This document shows, piece by piece, positions 47,448 to 60,590 of a stretch of DNA of 64,000 nucleotides. Source of the DNA: Corticium candelabrum (Eukaryota; Porifera; Homoscleromorpha; Homosclerophorida; Plakinidae). Position 1 is the first letter of the stretch, and each line of letters opens with the position of its first letter. The stretch is from NCBI RefSeq assembly GCF_963422355.1, contig NC_085098.1:1310621-1374620 (forward strand), read 5' to 3'. Made by a program: the position numbers and the translations under genes. Under the pieces are notes generated by a model, which searched no databases, was not told the origin of the DNA, and saw only the letters and a list, made by a program, of their open reading frames with translations.

Positions 47448-47770
47448 TATTCAGCTATGAGCCATAGGAAACGGGACTTTGTAAACGTCATGAGACTTTG
47501 CGAGGAACTACTCAAAAACGTATAGGGCAGAACTGACTTTCAGTCTGCTGGCTATGTCTTGTCACCCTTCAGGAATGTGCCACGCCTCTTGTGTGGCTAA
47601 TCAGAGCTGTATTTCCTTTAGGTCCTATGTGGCAACCACCACAGACAATAGACGAACAGCCAATCAGATATGCGAAATGTGCATGAAAGACTTTTTACCA
47701 GAATGATGTAATTCATGTTTGCAATTGCCAGGTCTTGTCTGAAGTAACCAACAGAATTTACCTGAGTATA
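47448..47770 (+). repeat. Dispersed repeat Q, copy 2
   Basis: Same order of blocks as 46030-46370 (TGAGCCATAGGAAACGGGAC, then CAATTGCCAGGTCTTG, then ACAGAATTTACCTG), moderately diverged. It lies between gene B and the large inverted repeat. Confidence 0.7.
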
Positions 47771-47825
47771 AATTATACTAGCCCAGCATCCCGTTCTCCT
47801 TACGGACAGGTTAGATTAGTTGTAT

Positions 47826-47917
<92 letters not shown>
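47826..47917. repeat. (CA)n microsatellite
   Basis: A 92-bp CA tract just outside the left arm of the large inverted repeat. Confidence 0.97.
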
Positions 47918-47919
<2 letters not shown>

Positions 47920-47926
47920 TGGCGGG

Positions 47927-48924
47927 CGATTTTTTTGGACGAGGTTGGGGAACTTAGCCGCTGCAGTGAATGCGCTTTGGTGTACGAGGCTACAGGCGCG
48001 CCAATTGATTCTGGGTAGTGAATGGACATGTTACAACCGCGTTTTTGACATAAACGAACTGCTGTCTTTTTGCTCATCTTTCGAGCAGTAACCTGCACCG
48101 TTTATTGAAAGGGGCCTCAGTTTTGAGTGTCGTCCGCTGAACGTTGCTCTCTCGGTACAAATCGACTTCAAATAAATTGGACGGCAGGTAGAGTGATTTT
48201 TAATTACTATTTTTCGTGGTTAAATAAAAAAATTTGCAGTTTTCTTGAAATATTTTTTGGGCACGCGCATCTGCTACGCACATTATTAATTAACTGGATT
48301 GAATTGTGGCGTGCACTGCATACATCAAATTGTGTACTATTTATTGCAAATTTATTTCCTGTGTCCAATTAAATAATATGCAATTAATTAATTACCAATA
48401 CAATTAGAACAGTGCAAAGTACTCAGGCAATTTAATTCTATTTCACAACTACTTCTACAAAAGACTTATTAACAGATAAACACTATACAATTAAAATGAC
48501 AGCATACAATATGTGTGTGTGTACACAATATTTATTAATTAAGCATATCTAGTTGGTATAAAGGCGTACATGAAATAATCTATAGACACTTCAATACTCA
48601 TTACAAATCAGATCATTTAATGCAAACCACATAATAATTACTAATGCATAGAATCATTGTAGATGGATGACGACGACATATTCATAACTCTGCTGGTTGT
48701 CACACAGCTACAGTATTATTGAGGTAATGTATGTTTAGAGCTAGCATTGGTTTTAATTAAATTAAGTTAATTAATTTAAGTTCAGTTACTTAAGTTGATG
48801 GTATCAGTCATTGCGTTGTTGACACTTATAGGTATGCCAACTGCTATTGTATTGCAAACTATAGAATTATTAAGGCATTGTTATATGTTGGTGACATGAA
48901 TGACAGTTATATAACTAGTATACT

Positions 48925-49021
<97 letters not shown>

Positions 49022-49029
49022 TTGAACAG

Positions 49030-49071
<42 letters not shown>

Positions 49072-49762
49072 AGAGGTAATAAGAAATAATTGTATTATGC
49101 CTCTTTGTAAAGTGATGAAATATTTTGACATTAACTAACTCATGTACAATTCAAGAGAGATGACAGCTGTCTTTTTTGATGATTTAATTATGTATCCTTA
49201 CGATTTTTGTTTTTGCTTGTTGTGGTTTTTGTATGTTGGGGTGAAAAGTTTAAATCACTGTATCTGTACATTGCTTCTGCACTCTTGTAGAGAACATTCT
49301 CTTTTTATGAGTTTCCAGATCATTCAAAATTTAGTACACTTTTGAGCTAGTTAGTAACTTGATTCCGTATTCCGAAACTTAATTGTCTGTACTGGCAAAG
49401 GCAACAAGTAGACAACTCAAGAGAGTCACTTGGACAAGGCAAAACTGTGAACGTAGCAGTAAAGCTTTAATGGAGGGAGTAGCATGGGACAGCATGTGCA
49501 GTATGATCGAGTCAGTTCTCTCATTACTAACAATGGAACTAGAAATGGTTGCCAATTCTTGAGCAACATTTCTGCTATATGTTGCTGAGAAAAGTCACCA
49601 AGATTTCTATTATATTGCAAATAATTAATAATTCACCCTTTTATAGAATCAAGGTCTGTCAGTCTGGGAATCAACAAAAGCATTCTCTCGACTGCATGGC
49701 CAGCACAAAGCCCTACTTTAAATTCTGTTGTCTGTGCTATTGTCTACTGCCTGTTTGCCTGT
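47927..49762 (+). repeat. Large inverted repeat, left arm (~1.8 kb)
   Basis: Matches the reverse complement of 52188-53976 throughout, with few substitutions and some indels. Shared landmarks: GTGAATGCGCTTTGGTGTAC, TCTACTTGTTGCC-type text, the GT and AT tracts (48927-49019, 49032-49069) and TTGCTGAGAAAAGTCACC. The arm ends in CTGT repeats. The short open frame at 48127-48372 (MSSAERCSLGTNRL) is present in both arms, but I find no domain in it. Confidence 0.9.
48927..49069. repeat. (GT)n and (AT)n microsatellites in the left arm
   Basis: About 93 bp of GT (48927-49019), 12 bp of spacer, then about 38 bp of AT (49032-49069). The inverted copy at 52839-52975 has AT of about 20 bp and CA of about 97 bp, so the tracts have drifted in length since duplication. 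Confidence 0.97.
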
Positions 49763-49823
49763 CTGTCTGTCTGTCTGTCTGTCTATCTGTTTGTCTGTCT
49801 ATCTGTCTGTCTGTCTGTCTGTC
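49757..49823. repeat. (CTGT)n tetranucleotide repeat
   Basis: CTGTCTGTCTGT with a few variants, at the inner edge of the left arm. Confidence 0.95.
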
Positions 49824-50322
49824 AGGACATTATGAAGAGGGCTAGCAAGGAAAATGGTCTTGCTGCCATGACAAGAGAAGAAAAGAAATGAAAAATATTC
49901 AGAAGAGCTTAATTGTTTCAGGAGGATATGTATCAAGATCTGTTCCTCTTGGGATAGAACATTTTGGGAGGTGGGGCACAAAGGCAGAGAATTTCTTGCA
50001 GCATTTGTCACAACAGTCAATCCAGAAGCCAATTTTAATGCCTCCTAGTCCATGTTTGTGTCGTATTGGAGAAAAAGATTTTCTACAATTCTACAAAGAT
50101 GCAATGCTGAAGTGATTCTCAGAAAACTTTCAAAACTGTCACCTGATCATGGTGATTTAGATAAATTATTTGATTTTGACATTCAAGGCAAAGTCCATTA
50201 GTTAATCTATGACTTTGTTGTTTGCAAGGACTGGTTGCTTTCACAAATTCCTAGCAAATGTACAAGTAGAGTCTATATGAGAGAATAAAGTGTCTGTCTG
50301 TCTGTCTGTCTGTTTGTTTGTC
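49824..50322 (+). pseudogene. Retroelement 3' end, copy 1 of family T, with (TGTC)n tail
   Basis: An open C-terminal piece (YVSRSVPLGIEHFGRWGTKA then ENFLQHLSQQ) continues after a frameshift with a WRKRF-like and RCNAE-like segment and ends FDFDIQGKVH, TAG at 50199-50201. A GAATAAA-like signal at about 50281 precedes a (GTCT)n tail (50290-50322). The FGRWG...L segment recalls the C-terminal nuclease region of RT-nuclease retroelements. 5'-truncated. Confidence 0.55.
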
Positions 50323-50639
50323 TGTATTGCTAATTAAGTATGATACAAGATCTACTAAATCATATGGAAATAAACGTGATCAAAGTATCTACTCAATCAT
50401 GTTGTACTAAAGTGTTGACAGTACCTACCCAGCTTATGCATCTGCTGTACTCAACAACTGAACAAAGTACCCACCAGTAAATGTATATACATTCATATTG
50501 CATCTAACACTTTCATTACAACATGATTGAGTAAATACTTTGATCACATTTATTCCTATATGATTTGGTAGACATTTTACCATACTTAGCAGTACATGTA
50601 CAGACAGGCAAACAGACAGACAGACAGACAGACGGACGA
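50323..50639. other. Spacer inside the inverted repeat
   Basis: No gene. It contains a 25-30 bp inverted word pair (AGATCTACTAAATCATATGGAAATAAACGTGATCAAAGTA at about 50350 and TACTTTGATCACATTTATTCCTATATGATTTGGTAGA at about 50537), a hairpin element about 220 bp across. Confidence 0.55.
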
Positions 50640-51040
50640 TGGGTGAGATGGGAAAAACTTCCTGGAAAGGCTAGCCAAGAAGTCACGTGATGAACTCGGT
50701 CAACCTAGTGCTGCTGAGTTTCTAGACATCTGGAGAAAGAGGTTCTCAACTCAACTTCAAAAGTGCAATGCCGAGGCAATAGTGAGAAAAATCTCAGCTC
50801 TCAAAAGTGACATTGACTGTACGGTAGATTGCTCTACCCAGTTTTTCAGCCACTAAGTTGGCTCCGGATAGTCTGCATTGTTCTATTTTAAGTATTAGAT
50901 GTTTGTTTGTTTTCTAAATGTAGTCCTAGTGAACTCTCGTAGTTGCGGAACTCTACATAGTTACCTTGCTAGCATTGTATTATAGATGTATATGTTTGAA
51001 ATAAATGTTATTTGACAGACAGACAGACAGACAGACAGAC
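50640..51040 (+). pseudogene. Retroelement 3' end, copy 2 of family T, with (GACA)n tail
   Basis: Encodes ERLAKKSRDELGQPSAAEFL, then a DIWRKRFSTQLQKCNAEAIV segment and KISALKSD, with a stop at about 50853 followed by about 160 bp and AATAAATGTTATTTGACAGACAGACAG. AATAAA immediately precedes the tail. 5' side truncated by GACA repeats at 50605-50635. Confidence 0.55.
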
Positions 51041-51231
51041 AAATAATTTATTCCCATATAGACTCTACTTTTACATATGCTAGGAATTTGTGAAAGCAAA
51101 TCAGTCCTTGCAAACAACAAAGTCATAGATTAACTAATGGACTTGGCCTTGAATGTCAAAGTCAAATAATCTATCTAAATCACCATGATTAGTTGAAAAT
51201 CTTGAAAGATTTCTGAGGCCAACTTTCTGAG

Positions 51232-51260
<29 letters not shown>
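51041..51260 (-). pseudogene. Retroelement 3' end, copy 3 of family T, minus strand
   Basis: The reverse complement of 51041-51234 matches the last 170 bp of copy 1: stop after FDFDIQGQVH (minus strand, about 51137), GCAAGGACTGATTTGCTTTC, TATATGGGAATAAATT and then the TGTC tail shared with 51018-51040. 5'-truncated at CCTCAGAAAGTTGG. Confidence 0.55.
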
Positions 51261-51265
<5 letters not shown>

Positions 51266-51480
51266 ATATGTAATATTGAGAAAACTTAGAAGAATTGCAG
51301 AGGGAAATGAAGAATTGGACGACAGTGAAAGAGACATTCAGAACATCATTCATTAGAATTTTAGTAGTATTCGATCTGTATGTTTCAGTAGATGAACATT
51401 TAGCTTAGCAGTTTTACCTATAGTGTTCTTGTAAAATTTTGCTTTTTGTGTTCAATAGTGACAGACAGACAGACAGAGGA
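51260..51480 (+). pseudogene. Retroelement 3' end, copy 4 of family T, with (GACA)n tail
   Basis: A remnant of the C-terminus (EYVILRKLRRIAEGNEELDD) and a stop at about 51355, then about 105 bp ending TTCAATAGTGACAGACAGAC. Confidence 0.5.
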
Positions 51481-51922
51481 AACAATAAAATACAGTCAAC
51501 TCAAACTTCCTGGAACACCGTCATTGAGTTTTGTTCCCCTTGTCATGGAACACTTTGGCCGTTGGGGCGAAGAAGCCAACAAATAGTTGCAGGAACTGTC
51601 AGAGGGCAACAGACGATTCAGGCAAGAACAACTGCAAGGAATTTATGTGCTTTTGGCGGAAACTCTTCTCAACAACACTGCAGCGGTGCAACGCTAACAC
51701 AATCGCCAAGAAGAGTTCCACTTTAACTTCTACTAATCATAATGACATTGATGATTTTGTAACTCAGTTTTATGTACATTAGATTGATAGGTATAATGGC
51801 CCTATAGGGCCTATTGAACTCATTTCTAAAGCTTACCATAGCTACTTTACCTAGCCTGTAATAGTGATCATGTTTGAAATATACTACCATTGACTGACAG
51901 ACAGACAGACAGACAGACAGAT
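51481..51922 (+). pseudogene. Retroelement 3' end, copy 5 of family T, with (GACA)n tail
   Basis: Frame pieces VMEHFGRWGEEANKYLQELS and KLFSTTLQRCNANTIAKKSS resemble copy 1. A stop at about 51781 is followed by a short 3' region and TTGACTGACAGACAGACAG. Frameshifts are present. Confidence 0.55.
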
Positions 51923-52082
51923 ACTGTATTCTCATATAGGCTCTACCTGCACGTTTGCTAGAAATTTGTGAAAGCAAACCTGTCCTTGCAAACAACAAAG
52001 TCATAGATTGGCTAATGTACTTGGCCTTGAATGTCAAAATCAAATAATCTATCTGAATCAGACAGACAGACAGACACAGACA
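51923..52082 (-). pseudogene. Retroelement 3' end, copy 6 of family T, minus strand
   Basis: Reverse complement of the copy 1/copy 3 3' region (TTGCAAGGACAGGTTTGCTTTC; AATCTATGACTTTGTTGTTTGC) with GACA repeats on both sides (51896-51921 and 52059-52078). Confidence 0.5.
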
Positions 52083-52187
52083 TGTAATTAACATTGGTGT
52101 AAGTAACTGTTATAGTGATGATTTATATAAAAAATTGTATTGACAAACAGACAGACAGAGACAGACAGACACTCAGACAAACAAAAG

Positions 52188-53976
<1,789 letters not shown>

Positions 53977-54376
53977 AAGTCACGTGCCAGTTTACTTGCT
54001 CACCCGTATATGGCTTGATACTCATGCGGATGAATTCGAATCTTGCTCTTCTCGCCCCTTTCCCGTGTAGCGCTCGGTGCGCTTAGGTCGGATTTGGTGC
54101 AATGCAATGAGAATGTGGAGAGAAACGCAAGCGATAAAAGAACAGCTTCATCGGCGAGAAATTGTCGATCGCTGGAAGCTTTGCGAAGGACGGCGACGGG
54201 TAAAGTTGACATGGGTTTACTGCGGGCGGGCGTTTGAATAAACCGGTAGGTGTAGCGTCGACTCCTCGAGAGGGGACCCATTCTTCACCAATGGGCGCAG
54301 ACTGACCCAGGGTAGAAGAGCAGATGAACGACAGTCGGTCGCCTCTCTCCGTCGCACTGTTCGAGAGTTTACTCTG

Positions 54377-54378
<2 letters not shown>
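53977..54378. other. Unique sequence, no supported gene
   Basis: GC-richer than its surroundings, with open stretches in several frames on both strands that lack recognisable domains. It could hold a first exon or promoter, but nothing decisive was seen. Confidence 0.35.

Positions 54379-54452
<74 letters not shown>
54379..54452. repeat. (CA)n tract = (TG)n tail of the adjoining LINE
   Basis: CA repeats of 74 bp that begin, on the minus strand, exactly after CAATACAGGAGG. The same junction occurs at 56093, so the tract is best read as the 3' tail of this LINE family. Confidence 0.9.
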
Positions 54453-54455
<3 letters not shown>

Positions 54456-55097
54456 CCTGTATTGCTTCCGTCTAAACGGACATGCTACCCCTTCAGTGGG
54501 GACAAAGACGAAGTCATAAGAAGTTTTCCCATGAATATCAGTGCATTTGTGTATTGCATAGCCTCCTTTGCGTCGAAAGTACTTCTTACATGTTTGGCAT
54601 TCAATGGCTCCTTTTTGCTCATGTATAGGTTTTTCTCTTTCAACAATCATTTTGTGTATCCAAGTCACTAATGCATCTGAAACTTCTGGCATTCAAGGCA
54701 GACAACAGTTTGTAAATCAATATTGCCAGATGACACGTAATTAACTAGACTCCCGACAGGCATGGTAATGATCTCTCCAGGCAGATCTTGATTTGTTTGC
54801 TAAGTCATACCAACAGCTTTCTGGAATGTTCACATCATTTAGGTCTTTCCTAATTATGTCTTTTCAGCGTTTCTTAGGGCCACCTTGTAGACGTTTTTCT
54901 GATAACCACCCAAAGAAGCAAATCTTGGGAATTCGACTGGGCATTCGAGCCAAATGCCCTAACTGTTTTATTTGAGATATGATTTTCCCACTGTGTTGTG
55001 ATAGAGATTCCAAGACACCAGCTGTCAAAACAGTGCTTTTGTTTATCCTGCAAGCCGCACTCCCAAAACCACCACGTTTCCTGCAAAGCTGCAACAT
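54453..55097 (-). pseudogene. LINE 3' portion (CR1/L2/jockey-like RT C-terminus) with (TG)n tail
   Basis: Minus strand, one frame broken by stops. 55097-54870 has IKQLGHLARMPSRIPKICFF and RLQGGPKKR, the RFGHVxRMP...GRPxKRW motif after the RT of APE-type LINEs; a TGA stands where Trp is usual (54863-54865). It continues IRKDLNDVNIPESCWYDLAN. A further part has VEREKPIHEQKGAIECQTC and KKYFRRKGGYAIHKC, a terminal zinc-knuckle-like C-x2-C...H-x-C found at the end of some of these LINEs. The RT core and endonuclease are missing (5' truncation). Clade uncertain. Confidence 0.72.
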
Positions 55098-55537
55098 TAA
55101 TTAATATTGTATCTGTCTAATTCTCTTACTACAAGGTCTATTTTCCTCTCTTCGACAAATTATAGCTGTTGTGGCACTCACAGACACAGTTTCAGGGGGC
55201 CGTCAACGTCAACGTCAACGAGCGACCTGACATTCCATGAAGCAAAGTACCGAAAGGGAATCCTCTTCTGCGACTTTTGTCGATGTTCTTTGTGCAGGAA
55301 ATCGACCCCCGAGAGACTTGCAAGTTCTCCGCTGGTAAACAAGTGAGGGACGGCGCAAGTGACGCCATATGCATTCTAGACCTACGACGTTCTGGTCTTG
55401 CAGCCATGCTTTTCTCACTTGCTTGTGTGACGAGTTTCAAAGGATAGAAAAATGATAAGCGATGGAACCATAGAGTATTGGAAAATGGTAGGAAACCACG
55501 GAGCAATCCGAACTCCGGATGCCACCATATACATCCG

Positions 55538-55540
<3 letters not shown>
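55098..55540. other. Nothing recognised
   Basis: Contains an imperfect CGTCAACGTCAACGTCAACG hexamer repeat at 55201-55219 and GC-rich sequence with no domain on either strand. Confidence 0.4.

Positions 55541-55594
<54 letters not shown>
55541..55594. repeat. (CA)n microsatellite
   Basis: CA tract of about 54 bp preceded by CGCACG. The junction does not match the LINE tail junction. Confidence 0.97.
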
Positions 55595-55597
<3 letters not shown>

Positions 55598-55689
55598 TGG
55601 ACAAAATGGACAAATGTCAAGCCCTCCACGTCATTCGTGAATGACGTCAACCTAAATTAATTAAGGTTAGTTGCGGAGATGGCTCCCCC

Positions 55690-56230
<541 letters not shown>

Positions 56231-56279
56231 CAAATGGAAAATGAAAAGAAACTGCCGTTAGACGCTAATGCCCCCAGCC

Positions 56280-56650
56280 TGATGGATGGGTTCCTGTGCA
56301 CTAAGTAGGAGCTATGGGCCGTGCTAAGCAATCTCCTGGAGCCTGACCAGGTGCTCGCAGGAGCACCGACTGCGACGCCAACTGTGGTGTGGGCACTCGA
56401 AGTGCCACCTGGACCCCACTGGCTGATGGACTTTGTCGCAGTCGAAGGTCTTTGCCACCCCAGGCAAAGACCAGGTACTCATTTATACTCCTGAGTCGAG
56501 AGAGGCAATTGTGTGTTAGTTTCTTGCCTAAGGAAAGTATGCCATATGGCTCGTCATCACTGTGACTTGAACTTGCAATCCTGCAAGTTCCCGGATGTTT
56601 CCATTCTCCAAACGCGCTATCTAACCAATTGAGTCACAGCACCACACAGG
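56280..56650 (-). mobile_element. tRNA-type SINE family 2, copy 2, with tRNA-like head
   Basis: Minus strand: the head at about 56641-56560 reads GTGACTCAATTGGTTAGATA (A box) and, about 50 nt on, GCAAGTTCAAGTCAC (B-box-like). The body contains the reverse of the GGTACTCATTTATACTCCTG core. The family differs from the SINE at 14372-25053. The core resembles one I recall from SINEs of other invertebrates, so it may be an old, widespread family; that needs a search. Confidence 0.7.
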
Positions 56651-56667
56651 TCTGGCGCGCGCGCACG

Positions 56668-56670
<3 letters not shown>

Positions 56671-56735
<65 letters not shown>
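56671..56735. repeat. (CA)n microsatellite
   Basis: CA tract preceded by GCGCGCGCACGCAT, immediately 5' (minus strand) of the SINE head; a short GATA repeat follows at 56763-56780. Confidence 0.97.
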
Positions 56736-56740
<5 letters not shown>

Positions 56741-57104
56741 ACACTACGGCTTTATAACGTGTATAGATAGATAGATAGATATTGATCCACGGTAACTGCT
56801 AACGAGAAATCAACCACTTTCATTGCTGACGGGAACTTTTATGCCCCGTATGTGATAACTTGTATTTGTAGAAGGAAAACAGCGTCTAAATTCGTATTCT
56901 TCGCGACAATCTGTAAAGTATTGCTAAACACAAACTTACACAGGTGTCAATCGTAAACTCACTCTAGAGCACATTATAGCTAGTCTACGTTCAGTTCTCT
57001 TTTTGAAAGTTCATATTGATAATGCAATACGCAATACATTCATACGTAATCCTTTCCATACTGGTTGTCTCGCTCTTCTACCCGCTCTTGTTATTCGAAG
57101 GTGA

Positions 57105-57775
57105 TTTCTTAGGTACTTATAAAAAAGCGATGCTAAAAGGAGTCTACCAGCGTAGCGTTTTACCTAGTTTAATAATGAGATGGGGAAAGATAGCTATTGC
57201 ATTACACACAGACCTATGCCATGAGATCTCACCGCACGAAGGAAGAAGCGACGTCTGCCATGTTTGCGGCCATATCTTGATGGACGTCATGAAACGACCA
57301 CTCTTTGATGCTGCGGCAGAACGCTAGCTACTAGTCTATAGCTAGCCGCTCGACTAGAAAGAGCTAGACTATCACTCGACCAGTTGTCAAAGATGATATG
57401 GTCTAGCGACGCTGCTGTGCATGATGTCCTGTCACTGCAAGCTTGAAAAGATCGAAGAACTGAAGCTGAAACTAAAACTAAGACGTGTGCGTGCACCAGA
57501 GTCTCTATTCACGTCTCTAGTTCACTAGTACTGTACAATGTGTAGCGAGGAGAGGACTTGGGTTCGAGTGACTCTGGTGTGCACTAGCGCCTCTGGCGTG
57601 CACTTAGCGCCACGAGGATTTCACATGCTCGTAATCAGCGTTAGTACACTTAGCATAACCAATTACGGCTAAACCAATCAGAATTTAGAGCCAACATGCC
57701 CGATCTAAGACGCTAATTGGCTTAGATAAAAGGCTATTTCCGAGTCGCGCGCTCTTTGGTCTGGAAGTTCGAGTC
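57105..57775. repeat. Dispersed duplicate of 2735-3515, copy 2 (empty-site copy)
   Basis: Same block order as copy 1 but without the 141-bp MITE. An open stretch at 57016-57327 runs across its start (SLFYPLLLFEGDFLGTYKKA) and has no recognised domain. Confidence 0.75.
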
Positions 57776-58453
57776 TAATAGCTGCTGCGAGGTCTGGCGT
57801 TTCTCATACGTGGGTGTGGCTGAAGAATTAAACTTAACCTAAACAGTGCCAAAACAGAAGACTGACATTTAGTGTAGAACAACGCTGATTCCTTTCTACA
57901 TATCATGTAATTTACATAATTTATATCTAACACCGCGGAAAAAGTATTGTGCGCATAGAACAAGACTTACTGTATTATCGACCTAGCTATTGTAAACGGC
58001 AGTAACGTATCACATCAACATCCAAGGCACAGACGATTCCGTAGGGAACAGGGCTAATTAACTTAACCAGTAATTTTACTACTACGTGAACCTCTGTCGA
58101 GCGTCGCTTCAAATGGAAGCTACAAAGTAATATTCATTGGGAGTAGCTTCTAGCTGGAGTTAGGAGTAGACCGTATAGAGTTGAGTTGAAATTGGTTGAA
58201 ATTTTGTTAGGGCTTATAAATACCGGTCTAGATTGACAGTAGGTTCATCTAAAATTCCTACCCTCAGTGGTCCCTAGCTATATATAGTCTATAGATTTAT
58301 TTCTAGGCATGCATCACTCTAACTTCTACAGCCAGGATTTGGCTAGACTTCCAATTTTCTCCAACGCTATAGCCATTTAGATTTTGCATGTCTTCGCCTA
58401 TCACTTTTACAGTCTAGATAATTAGGAGAAGCACTGCAGTACTCGGTCGGTGT
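57776..58453. other. Nothing recognised
   Basis: AT-rich, no coding support on either strand. Confidence 0.45.
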
Positions 58454-58593
58454 ATTTAGGGGCGCATTTCTTTATTCTCCACTAATCCGGTTGAGCTCAC
58501 CCAAACTTCACTAGTGGAACGGGTGGATTAAAAGGATGAGCACAACCGGATTAGGTTATGGATAATAATTATCTAAAGAAATGCGCCCTAAAT
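58454..58593. mobile_element. Foldback/MITE, 140 bp
   Basis: ATTTAGGGGCGCATTTCTTTA on the left is matched by TAAAGAAATGCGCCCTAAAT on the right. A second inner inverted pair (CTAATCCGGTTGAGCTCA / TGAGCACAACCGGATTAG) extends the hairpin. Confidence 0.8.
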
Positions 58594-58853
58594 CTCGTCA
58601 CGTAATAATGCTTTTTGCTTAGTGAGGTCGAGGTTTTAGCCCAACCCACTGGTCTCAGCTAGGGTTTCCAATGCATTCGTGTAAACAAAGGTGCAAATAA
58701 CTCGATCGTCTAGATCTCCAGACTTGCGTAAATTACAGGTCAGTCGCTTCGTCCGACAAGCAGACGCGCTGTCATGGACAATGCACGTTCTCCTTCCCGA
58801 ATTCCCGTGGAGCGCCAAATTTCTGTTGAAAGCACTATTAATTAATTAATTAA

Positions 58854-58912
58854 TTAATAGCCTCGGCCTCCCAGACCTGGGCGCGCAAGAGAGCCTGGGT
58901 ACGAGGCTATTA
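58854..58912. repeat. Small hairpin (GCCTCG-type)
   Basis: TAATAGCCTCG...GGCCTCCCAGACCTGGG and its inverted partner (AGCCTGGGTACGAGGCTATTA), next to a (TTAA/ATTA)n run at 58837-58857. Likely a tiny MITE relic. Confidence 0.65.
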
Positions 58913-59239
58913 GAGTTGATTTTGCAGCAACACTGCTCAGTCACGCACACAGAAATTTCAAGCTGTCAGACAGCAGAACCGTTATGCAAAAACACTGTGG
59001 AACAAGTAAATGTTACAAGTCAGGTACAGCTAGACACGTGTACCGCATGGCGCCTGCATCCAGCACCTTCGCTCTCTTTGACTTCTATTTGGTTGTTGGT
59101 GGGAAAACATGCACGTGCAAATGTAGACTAGGCGTTATTTCTATGCCCGTAGCTATGTAAAGCAAAGGACTAAACACCATGTACAGGCCGGATGGACGCC
59201 CGATGGCCGAATTCTCGTAGCACAGTTACCAAACAAAGA
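58913..59239. other. Flank of the gypsy element
   Basis: Short open stretch at 58916-59131 without domain; otherwise nothing seen. Confidence 0.4.
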
Positions 59240-59244
59240 GAGGT

Positions 59245-59380
59245 TGAGTCAATTAGAGTGTGGTATACACTGTACTTGTAGTGTCTATTTCAGTTAGCAA
59301 TAACAGTTGTGTTTTGGGTGTACTTGATTCCACGTGTACGCGTATTCCTCTCTGTCTAAAGGACATTGCATTATATTACA
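59245..59380 (+). repeat. 5' LTR (136 bp, internally shortened)
   Basis: Matches 63506-63681 from GAGTCAATTAGAGTGTGG to ATATTACA. It lacks about 27 bp near its start and an 11-bp segment (ACTAATTAGCT) present in the 3' LTR. Confidence 0.88.
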
Positions 59381-59396
59381 TTGGCGACGAGGATGG
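59381..59396 (+). promoter_or_regulatory. Primer-binding-site region
   Basis: TTGGCGACGAGGATGG directly follows the 5' LTR, where the tRNA primer anneals in LTR retrotransposons. Which tRNA is used cannot be told without a search. Confidence 0.6.
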
Positions 59397-60230
59397 CGGT
59401 GAATGCTGGAGCAGCCCCTCTACCATGGGGAGTGGGTAAAGTGGAGGAATTTGAGCCTCACCAGCAGCATTGGCCAGCGTATGAGGAACGTCTTACGCAG
59501 TATTTTGTAGCAAATGGCGGTACAGGCGTCGAAATGGAAGGTGACTCTGACACCCGGAAGGTGGCGATCTTCTTGACTATTATTGGTCACAAAACGTATG
59601 GAATTTAGCGAGATCTAGCCGTCCCAGCGAAGCCAGCCGAGAAGTCATATGCACAACTCACAAAGTTGCTTGCGGACAATTTCTCACCAAAGCCAGTGCT
59701 TATTGCTGAACGCTTCAAATTTCAGCAGCGGAATCAGCAACCATCGGAATCTATCTCGATCACATTGCTCAGCTTCGTAAACTGACGGAGCACTGTCGAT
59801 TTGAAGGGCCGCGGTTGGAGGACGCTCTGCGAGACAGGTTCGTGGCAGGCATACGCAGTTCGTCCATTTACCGTAAGCTGTTGTAACAAGTTAAGTTGAC
59901 ACTCAAGTACGCAATCACAATTGCTCAAGGCATGGAGGCCGCGGAGAAACAGTCAGAGACGCTACGTCAAGCTACTGGATTGACCTCAAGCGCGAGTGCT
60001 GCACCGGTACAAGCTGTTGCCGTGAAGAGGAAGTTTACGAAGCCCCAGAACCATGTTACAGATGTGGAAGAGCAAGACACACGCCAGATAGATGCTATCA
60101 TCGAGAGAAAGTATGTAACACGTGTCCTAAGCGTGGTCACATTGCAACTGTGTGCAGGTCAAGCGCAAATGCCAAGGGAGATGGGGGTTTCGGAAAGCAC
60201 CTTCTAGGGCTTCAGCTGCAATAGGGAAGG
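59394..60230 (+). pseudogene. Gag region (capsid-like and two CCHC knuckles)
   Basis: Starts at ATG 59394; a TAG at 59606-59608 ends the first piece. Further pieces in shifted frames retain capsid-like helices (LTEHCRFEGPRLEDALRDRF) and, at about 60053-60160, two zinc knuckles of C-x2-C-x4-H-x4-C form (CYRCGRARHTPDRC and CNTCPKRGHIATVC). Gag would form the particle and bind RNA. At least two frameshifts and two stops. Confidence 0.8.
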
Positions 60231-60590
60231 CCAAAGCGCATCATGTAGAAGTGTCTGATTCAGAAGAGTATGAGATTTATACCCTCAAGCCATTGGGCGG
60301 GGCCAGATGGGTGGTAACTCCGTTGATGATGGATGGCACCCAGATGGAGATGGAAATCGATACCAGATCAGCAGTCTCTATTGCATCCAAGAAAGTTTGG
60401 ATGTCCTTATTGAGGCAGGCCATGGAAGACTACGTCAGCGGTGTTGAAGACTGTCACTGGTGAAAAAGTACCAGTATTGGGAGAGTTAGAGGTATCAGTT
60501 TGACACAATGGCCAGGATCTCGTCTTACCGTTACTTGTCATGGATGGTAATGGTCCCACGTTGATGGGCAGAAATTGGTTACCAAGGATC
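60231..60590 (+). pseudogene. Aspartic protease region
   Basis: Contains MEIDTRSAVS at about 60350, where the catalytic signature should be D-T-G: Gly is replaced by Arg. A downstream GNGPTLMGRNWL-like segment marks the protease C-terminus. A stop and a frameshift follow. The enzyme would be inactive. Confidence 0.75.

Noticed and set aside
54043..54237. Plus-strand 64-codon frame
   Set aside because: No domain, overlapping frames on the other strand are equally open, and no splice context supports it.
57016..57327. 103-codon plus-strand frame with a hydrophobic start (SILVVSLFYPLLLF)
   Set aside because: It looks like a signal or membrane segment, but it lies across the edge of a dispersed repeat, its counterpart in copy 1 is not open, and no domain is seen.
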